DNA of 64,000 nucleotides from Adenophora triphylla var. japonica. Its lineage: Eukaryota > Streptophyta > Magnoliopsida > Asterales > Campanulaceae. The notes under the pieces are model-generated. The model was not told the DNA's origin. It searched no databases and worked only from the letters and a program-made list of their open reading frames with translations. The position numbers were made by a program, and so were the translations under genes. Of the stretch, positions 58,473-64,000 are shown piece after piece; the first letter of the stretch is position 1; every line of letters starts with the position of its first letter. The stretch is taken from contig JAFEMH010002577.1 in assembly GCA_022495995.1 (NCBI GenBank), forward strand, positions 62,001 through 126,000, written 5' to 3'.

Positions 58473-58800
58473 ACTTATTGAATCATACAAAACAAACCAT
58501 TACACAATTGTTATGAACATAACTTTTGAAACATAATCCACCATTTAGTAATCAATTTCAATTTCTTTAGTAATTGGAATTTCTACTTTGGGAAGCACCC
58601 CACATTTGCAATTGTACGTAGGCCTACGTTTCCATATTTCATATAGACATTTCATTACTTTCTTGGTGAAACCTTTACAAAAGGTAATCAGTTTTCAAAG
58701 TATAGTCACCCCCACATTTTCGGGGTAGTCCTTAACTTATCAATAAAGTCATCATTTCGTTTATTAACGCCATTTGACTGTGGTGTATATGGTGGACAAA
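56515..58800 (-). mobile_element. L: decayed copia element (3' LTR, 3' region, integrase trace)
   Basis: On the minus strand the LTR starts TGTTAGCAACATATG at 57233, right after a tract like TGTGGTGGAT, and ends TTTTTTCTAACA at 56515 (719 bp). The interior 57234-58744 has no readable frame. At about 58800-58745 the minus strand reads PPYTPQSNGVNKRND, the copia integrase motif, and a following stretch to about 58570 resembles the next integrase segment. Most of reverse transcriptase and RNase H seem lost or unreadable. Confidence 0.7.
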
Positions 58801-59275
58801 CACTATCAGAAAAACGTGTTTTAGCGGCGGAATATTTCGCCGCTATAGTAGAAATTCCATCGCTAAAGCTCATCCACTGGCAGAATTATTCAGTCGGTGG
58901 TCCGCCGCTGGCATCCCGTCGCAGTGGTCCGGCAGACCAATTTTCGTCGGTGCCCACCGACGAAAATTGTATTCCGCCAATGTTCATCGACGGAAATTTC
59001 CGTCGCTGATGGCATTATAATTTAATTAAATTATAATTTCAGCGATCGATATTTCCGTCGCTGATTTAATTTATTTTAATTTAATTTTTATTTCAGCGAC
59101 GAAATATTCTGTCGCTGAAATAAAAATTAAGTTAAAATAAATTAAATCAGCGGCGGAAATTTCCGTCCCTGAGTTAATTAATTTTCTATTTCACTGGCGG
59201 ATTATTCCGTAGCTGAAATTAGAATTTAATTAAAATAAATTACCTCAGTGACGGAAATTTTCGCCGCTGATAATG

Positions 59276-59713
59276 CAATAAATAAAAAAAATATAATAAA
59301 TATATTATAATATTTTTTGTACCTGTACCTGATATAACAATTGATACAACTAACTAAAACTATAAATCTAAAAACCAAAATATAGTACCAAATTGGTGGG
59401 GCGGGGTGGGGGGAGACTGGAAATCGGGACATCCCAGTACCAAATCGGGGGGAGGGGGATGAGACTTGAAATGGGGACATCACAAATGTTATTACAAAAA
59501 AAAATCAAATGGGGGAGACTAAAAATCGGGACATCACAAATGTTATTACAAGAAAGTATAAAATAGTACAAAATCAACTCGGGGGGCGGGGGAAATTTTG
59601 GGGAGACTGGAAAAGGCTCCTTACAATACTGTCAGATGAAGTGGAGCCGGTACTCGAGTGCATGTGGAAATTCCCCTGCTGCTGCATACTCTGAAACTGG
59701 GCCATCTGGGCCA
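59276..59713. other. G-rich repeats inside the CACTA element
   Basis: Direct repeats of 'gggggagact.gaaatcgggacatc' with 'agtacaaaat' occur at 59395-59600. No gene is supported, although two frames are open on the minus strand. Confidence 0.6.
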
Positions 59714-60217
59714 TCATCAGCTCAAATCGACGATCCGTCTCCTCCCGAAATTCGTAACCTGTGCCTCAGCCTCCGCAGCCTTTGCCCTAGCCTCCATAGC
59801 CACGCGTCTCTCCTCAGCCACCTGAGCCTCCAGAGAGTCGATCCTCGAAGCATACGAAGGATCGGGCCTGAAAACATTCGCGCGACGGCCGATCGACAAC
59901 GATGGGCATTGCAGCCCGCGATCCCCCATCCCTAACACTCGTTCTCCTCTCTTTGGATGTCCATCTGAGGTGACCACTTGCCAAACTTCAGGCACGAATG
60001 GAACTGGCTGACTGGGAGGAGTACCTTCGGGAACAACGGTGGCTTGATATGTATTCTATCAAAATAAAACAAACAAATATAATCATATACACAATGTACA
60101 TAAATAAATTTACATATTCAAAATCAAGTCATTTAATGATAGTTTACTTACAAAGGTCAATGCAGATCGATCATCAACCCACTGCGGAGGTTGATCGGTA
60201 GATGTAGGAGTTCTAAC
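59714..60217 (-). CDS. CACTA-associated gene fragment, two exons, 96-bp intron
   Basis: Exon from about 60217 to 60152 (PTSTDQPPQWVDDRSALTF), intron 60151-60056 with GTAAGT donor and TTTTGATAG acceptor, then exon 60055-59714 in the same phase (NTYQATVVPEG ... WQVVTSDGHPKRGERVLGMG ...) ending TGA. The C-terminus is a coiled-coil-like Ala/Glu-rich helix (LEAQVAEERRVAMEARAKA). From memory this resembles the C-terminal region of plant transposase-24/En-Spm-related proteins. It is cut at the 5' side by LTR I. Function is not shown. Confidence 0.6.
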
Positions 60218-60980
60218 TTTTGGAATATTGGTGAATATTAGAGTGAATTGAAAAGTCATCAAGGAGTCTAAAATCAAAAAGACACGACAGTTCAAATTCT
60301 ATGGACTGCTCGGCCGAGCAAGGCATAAGCCTCGGCCGAGCATGACTGTCTAGAAACATGACTCTTCTGTTAGACTTTGCTCGGGCGAGGCACCAAAGTG
60401 CTCGGCCGAGCAACTAGCCTATGCTCGGGCGAGGCACCAATGGTGCTCAACCAAGCAGTTGCTGTCTGTTCAGATTGATGTCCGAACAGGTGCTAGCTTG
60501 AAGGGTTGTGACTTTTGTGAAACAACTGATCTGACTCAATCTACCCTATATATAGACCCCTATTCCTTCATTCAGTCATCATGTAATCTAATCAAGTTAT
60601 TATCAAATCCAAGTTACAATCTTTGTTCAAGAAACCAATTTTCTCTCTCCCTCATTCAAAGTGTTTGTTTCAAAGAGTTTGTTTATCGTTCGTTTTTCAA
60701 AGTTCAAAGACTAAGAGCAAGTCTGAATTTGGTTCGCCCGTCAAGGTTAGTTAAAGTGCACACTAACTCTTGGTAAAAAGTGTTGTATCTTGGGAGACAT
60801 TCGCCATCGATCCGTTTGCACAATTACGGAGGCGAAATATTGTCTTAAGGAGATTTGCTTCGGCATACCTCGCTTTAATCTCCTTCGGGTGATTTCCGTA
60901 TTGAAGATATCTAAAACATTTACATAACACTAACATGCGTGCTAACGAACACATCCAAAAAACCGACATCGGGGCCATGT
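60217..60980 (+). repeat. LTR I: copia-type LTR (approximate limits)
   Basis: TATATATA at 60547-60554. The ending region 'gacattcgccatcgatccgtttgcacaattacggaggcg' has the same layout as the end of LTR K. The start near TTGGAATATTGG (60219) is inferred. No coding is seen. Confidence 0.5.
60307..60436 (+). promoter_or_regulatory. GCTCGGCCGAGC palindromes upstream of TATA in LTR I
   Basis: Perfect TGCTCGGCCGAGCA at 60307-60320 and 60399-60412, CTCGGCCGAG at 60331-60340, and imperfect TGCTCGGGCGAGGCA near 60378 and 60423. TATA is 110-240 bp further on. Confidence 0.8.
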
Positions 60981-61203
60981 TGCCTTTCCTAAAATAAAAG
61001 AAGCGAGATTATTATTTTGAAATGGTATAAATGCAACATTTAACTTCCCACATTATCCTTGTGATAAAAGTATGTTCTCTTCAATCACTAAAGTTGTGAT
61101 TATAATATTTACTTTCATTAGGATTTAGGGGTAATCTTAGAAAAGAAAACATATCACTAAAAGCATTAAGGAAGTTTTTCTTTCCCCCTTAATATTTATT
61201 ATT

Positions 61204-61245
61204 ACTCCATCCATCCCATTTTAGTGGTATATTTTTCCTTTCCCC
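61204..61245. mobile_element. Possible Stowaway-type MITE end
   Basis: TTACTCCATCCATCCCATTTTAGTGG resembles the Stowaway terminus (TACTCCCTCCGTCCC type). The opposite end was not found. The surrounding 60980-61304 holds no gene. Confidence 0.35.
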
Positions 61246-61304
61246 CTTAAACTAAAACCATGGATTTCATAGCATCAACATGGCTCCCCATCTAACATAC
61301 GTAC

Positions 61305-62041
61305 TGTTGGAAATGGGTAACGGAAAGTTAAGTTTGACTTAACGTTGATCTAGTTTCTAACGGAAGTTCGTTATTTGTTAACGAAACTAGTTACAAAATG
61401 TATTCTACATTTGTTGTAGAATATTAAACTCATTTAATGTCTCAAAACCATTTAGGGTGAATGAGAATTAATGACAAAGGTCATTTGTAACTTAACAAAA
61501 GTTGGTTAAAAGGTAAATTAAATCATTTGAATTTAATTAGATTTGAACAGTGTTTTTGGGTGATGAGATTTGGCTCAAAACTGATCAGAACGAGTGGGGA
61601 CTCTGAGCACGAGCCGTGAGCACGAATGGACCTCAATGGACTTTGGCTCAAAACTGATCAGAACGAGTGGAATGCTTGGGAACGAGTCGTGGGCACGACT
61701 CGTGCCAAGGAGCACGACTCGTGCCCTTCACTGCTGTTCGAAAAATTGCACCTTTTCAAGGGAAAAGGCACAAAACCTTTTGACTCTCTTTATATACTTC
61801 CCCCTCCGAATTTCAATTCATTCATACAGTCATTTGAGCCTTCTCACCCTCTAGTAAGATAGAAAAACATACCCAAATCGTTGGCATATTGTTGCATCAA
61901 ATCATTCAAAGTCCAAAGTTTCAAACTTAGTGTTATTCGTTAGAGTATTTGATTTGGAGTGCTCCTATCATATACTAAAAGTCATTTTATCTTACTAGAA
62001 GATTGCCATTGAAACCGTAAGCACCTGTGCGGGGCAATAAC
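61305..62041 (+). repeat. LTR K: copia-type LTR, interrupted by J
   Basis: Starts TGTTGGAAATGGG. TATATAC at 61791-61797. A 73-bp tandem duplication (tggctcaaaactgatcagaacgag at 61571 and 61644) lies upstream. It ends at the J insertion; candidate duplication ATAAC at 62037-62041. Confidence 0.65.
61606..61724 (+). promoter_or_regulatory. GGCACGACTCGTGCC palindromes upstream of TATA in LTR K
   Basis: GGCACGACTCGTGCC at 61692-61706, GCACGACTCGTGC at 61712-61724, and a degenerate GCACGAGCCGTG near 61607. TATA follows 65-180 bp later. The same motif occurs in the C LTR leader. Confidence 0.8.
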
Positions 62042-62888
62042 TGTTAGTGTTATGCCCTAGGCCTATGATTGATAGACTTATGTGTTGACATTATTTATTA
62101 TTATATGAGATGTTTATCATTTGATTATTATATGTTTTGTATATTTGTTTATAATAATCTCCGTCCCTAATTATTAAGAGAATAATTAGTATAATTGTCA
62201 ATGGATAATCATGTGATGATTATATGCATAGAGATGCACATTGAAATTATGGGTACTTGTTAGAGAACAAGTGACTGGACATGACCCGCATGAGATTTAT
62301 GTCATGGTCAAAAGTCATAAGTAAATCTCATAAGGTTACTTCATTTAGTCCCTAGACCTGAGATTATCATGACCTTACATATGATGAAAGTCATGTTTGA
62401 TTTTAGTCAAACGGTATCTTAACACGATATCTATAAAGGCTATCTTTGGCATGATCGGATTCATGATGGGAAGGATGATAAGTCAATATGGAATTTGTCC
62501 CTCGGAAGAGAGATGTTTTGCTTGGGCCCCTCGATGAGTGATAATGATGAAAGTGTATGGCCGTACCCCAATATGATTGGAATTATCATTATACTCAAGA
62601 ATCGAGAAAGCATTGAACAAAGACAAGTTGACAAGGACCATGACTTGTGTTCAATATAACATCGTGAGACAAAGAGAGAAATGGAAGTACACCATTGGAA
62701 ACGTGAACTCTTACGTTATATTATTTGGGTAGACATAATGGCTTGCTAGAGTCCGCTTATGTCTTATGAGGTTTGATATGATCGAACTCATTGCCAACAT
62801 AATATAATCCTATTGGGTCACACACAACTAGAATGAATTGGGTAAACCATTGGAAGAATGATTGAGAGTTTCTGTAACTGGCTACCTT

Positions 62889-63015
62889 TGTCACGCGACA
62901 TACTTAGCCATGTGGCTGAGTATACCGCGCGACATAATAAGCCACCAGACGCGGATTGACAGCCTGGTCTCCTAATTCAATTAGGAAACATATTCATGCT
63001 AATGTAGTATAAATA
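62889..63015 (+). promoter_or_regulatory. J LTR promoter: TGTCACGCGACA palindromes and TATAAATA
   Basis: TGTCACGCGACA (62889-62900) and TACCGCGCGACATA (62923-62936), flanked by GGCT and AGCC words as in B. TATAAATA at 63008-63015. Confidence 0.8.
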
Positions 63016-63642
63016 TGAGAGGTCTGTCAACCCTAATAGTCTAGCCGAAATTTTCAAGCAAAATTCACAACAAAATACTCTCAATATTCTTCAAGGTTTA
63101 GATTTAGCAATCATCAAGAAATCGTTCTTGAATTCATTCAAAGGTGTGGATACCGAAAGAGGGTCTTCGCTCGTTCATCGATGAAGGCCTAGAGTTCAAG
63201 CAAGTTGAAGAACGAAGTTTGTGATTCGATATCACATAATCAAATCGTTCGATAGCTCAAGAACGGAAAGCGTTCAAAGGTTGGTATAATTCTATCTCAT
63301 AGGAATTTAAATTAATTGTATAGAACGGATCCTAGGGCTTCTTGGGTTTTATGTTTTAATGCTTTATTTCGCTGCGCATGGACCCGTAAAACCCAACAGT
63401 GGTATCAGAGCCCCGTTCGTATGATTAAGTTTGAATTAACATGCTAGATTTAAGATATAAATTATTTATATGCTTATTGCATGTTTTTGTATGCGATTGA
63501 ATTTTTGATTGTTTATGTGAAACAATATGAAAATCGTTTTCGAATTATGTTGAATTAAATCTGTAAAAGGGTTGTTTTATATGATTTAATTGCCATGTGA
63601 TCTGAATTGATTGAAATCTGGAAGTTCTGCGAACTGGCTGCT

Positions 63643-63744
63643 TAGGTCGCGCGACATAGTAAGCCGTATGTGGAAATCTGGTAATCTGGCTAATTATGTC
63701 ACGCGACAAATCTAGCCCTCTGGCTGATGTTGTCACGCGACATA
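63643..63744 (+). promoter_or_regulatory. Downstream palindrome cluster in J leader
   Basis: TAGGTCGCGCGACATA (63643-63658), TATGTCACGCGACAAA (63695-63710) and TTGTCACGCGACATA (63730-63744), 630-735 bp after the TATA box. The first is preceded by GGCTGC and followed by AAGCC, the same frame as in B. Confidence 0.8.
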
Positions 63745-63885
63745 ATAAGCCAAATCTGGGCAGAATCAGTTTGTTTAATTTTTCTGCTATTCTGTGATTG
63801 TGTTTACAATTTGATATGTTCATATGATAATCTGGATGTATACCTGTTGTGCTTGAGATGCTAAGATGAAGACGTCGTCGCCAAC

Positions 63886-64000
63886 ATGTCTGGACGAGTC
63901 CTTTACATCGACGAGGTCAAATATGGCGTGCTTCTTAACACCTCGCACAGCATCTCGCCACTCACAATTGAACAAGCCAATATTGTTTCCACCCAAATAC
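63886..64000 (+). CDS. Possible start of J gag (runs off the window)
   Basis: ATG at 63886 opens a frame (MSGRVLYIDEVKYGVLL ...) that stays open for 38 codons to the window edge. An alternative ATG at 63867 lies in another frame. Position about 475 bp after the primer-binding site suits a gag start. No domain can be recognised. Confidence 0.4.
   Translation, partial: MSGRVLYIDEVKYGVLLNTSHSISPLTIEQANIVSTQI

Larger units (their letters stand above)
58801..60217 (-). mobile_element. CACTA (En/Spm-type) transposon end
   Basis: It starts CACTATCAGAAAAACG at 58801, a CACTA-type terminus, inside the copia integrase trace of L (AAA at 58798-58800 may be the 3-bp duplication). Subterminal inverted repeats around GCGGCGGAAATTTCCGTCGC fill 58825-59275. 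A spliced gene fragment follows (59714-60217). It ends where LTR I starts at about 60217; the other terminus is not seen. Confidence 0.75.
62042..64000 (+). mobile_element. Element J: copia-type LTR retrotransposon, 5' part
   Basis: 5' LTR 62042-63398 (1357 bp; TGTTAGTG...CCCAACA), primer-binding site TGGTATCAGAGC (63400-63411), leader with three palindromes, and the start of a possible gag at 63886. The TGTT..AACA ends and small LTR suggest Ty1/copia; no pol is in view to prove it. Inserted in LTR K. Confidence 0.75.

Noticed and set aside
59226..59577. Two overlapping open frames on the minus strand inside the CACTA element
   Set aside because: Low-complexity direct repeats; no domain or splice continuity with the downstream fragment.
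1..64000. Host genes, tRNA or rRNA genes
   Set aside because: None recognised by eye; every long frame with a domain belongs to a transposable element. A tRNA scan was not possible.

Overview
This is plant nuclear DNA, almost certainly from a flowering plant and probably a eudicot, made almost entirely of nested transposable elements. The evidence is Ty3/gypsy and Ty1/copia LTR retrotransposons with plant-type primer-binding sites, an L1-type LINE with a plant DUF4283-type ORF1 and a C-terminal RNase H, a CACTA end, a long-TIR Mutator-like element, and TATAAATA-type LTR promoters. I found no host gene, rRNA or tRNA. Species and chromosome cannot be read from the sequence.

Layout. (1) 1-13214: three related non-autonomous (gag-only or empty) LTR elements, here called E, A and D. 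They share a primer-binding site (TGGCGACTCCGCTGGGGA type), a polypurine tract and a gag with an unusual C-x2-H-x4-H-x4-C knuckle. E and A run leftwards and share the LTR at 3622-5026. D runs rightwards and ends with the LTR at 11185-13214, which is inverted relative to A's LTR at 8008-10016. (2) 13403-25839: element B, a complete 12.4 kb member of the same group, with two 2.34 kb LTRs, a 5-bp target duplication (CTTAC), a broken gag, no pol and large hairpin-rich tandem arrays. (3) B and D both sit in the 3' LTR of element C, a leftward Ty3/gypsy chromovirus (coding 26437-30878, 5' LTR 30981-33705). C itself lies in a chromovirus RNase H fragment, M (33706-34080). (4) 34081-42036: remnant F (gag fragment and LTR) containing a full-length LINE (35092-41398). 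(5) 42037-53825: decayed chromovirus G, whose gag is split by an LTR plus a Mutator-like element. (6) 53826-56514: Athila-like gag and LTR (H). (7) 56515-58800: copia remnant L. (8) 58801-about 60217: CACTA end with a spliced gene fragment. (9) 60217-64000: copia-type LTRs I, K and J; J is inserted in K and its gag starts at the right edge.

The strongest cross-cutting signal concerns the LTRs. Elements of different superfamilies carry 12-17 bp CG-centred palindromes in groups of two to four, just upstream of the TATA box and often again about 450-750 bp downstream. The same palindrome type recurs in unrelated elements: TGTCGCGYGACA in the gag-only Ty3-type LTRs and in copia element J, and GGCACGACTCGTGCC in chromovirus C and LTR K. 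Other LTRs have different inverted repeats at the equivalent promoter position. All distances and similarities were judged by eye.
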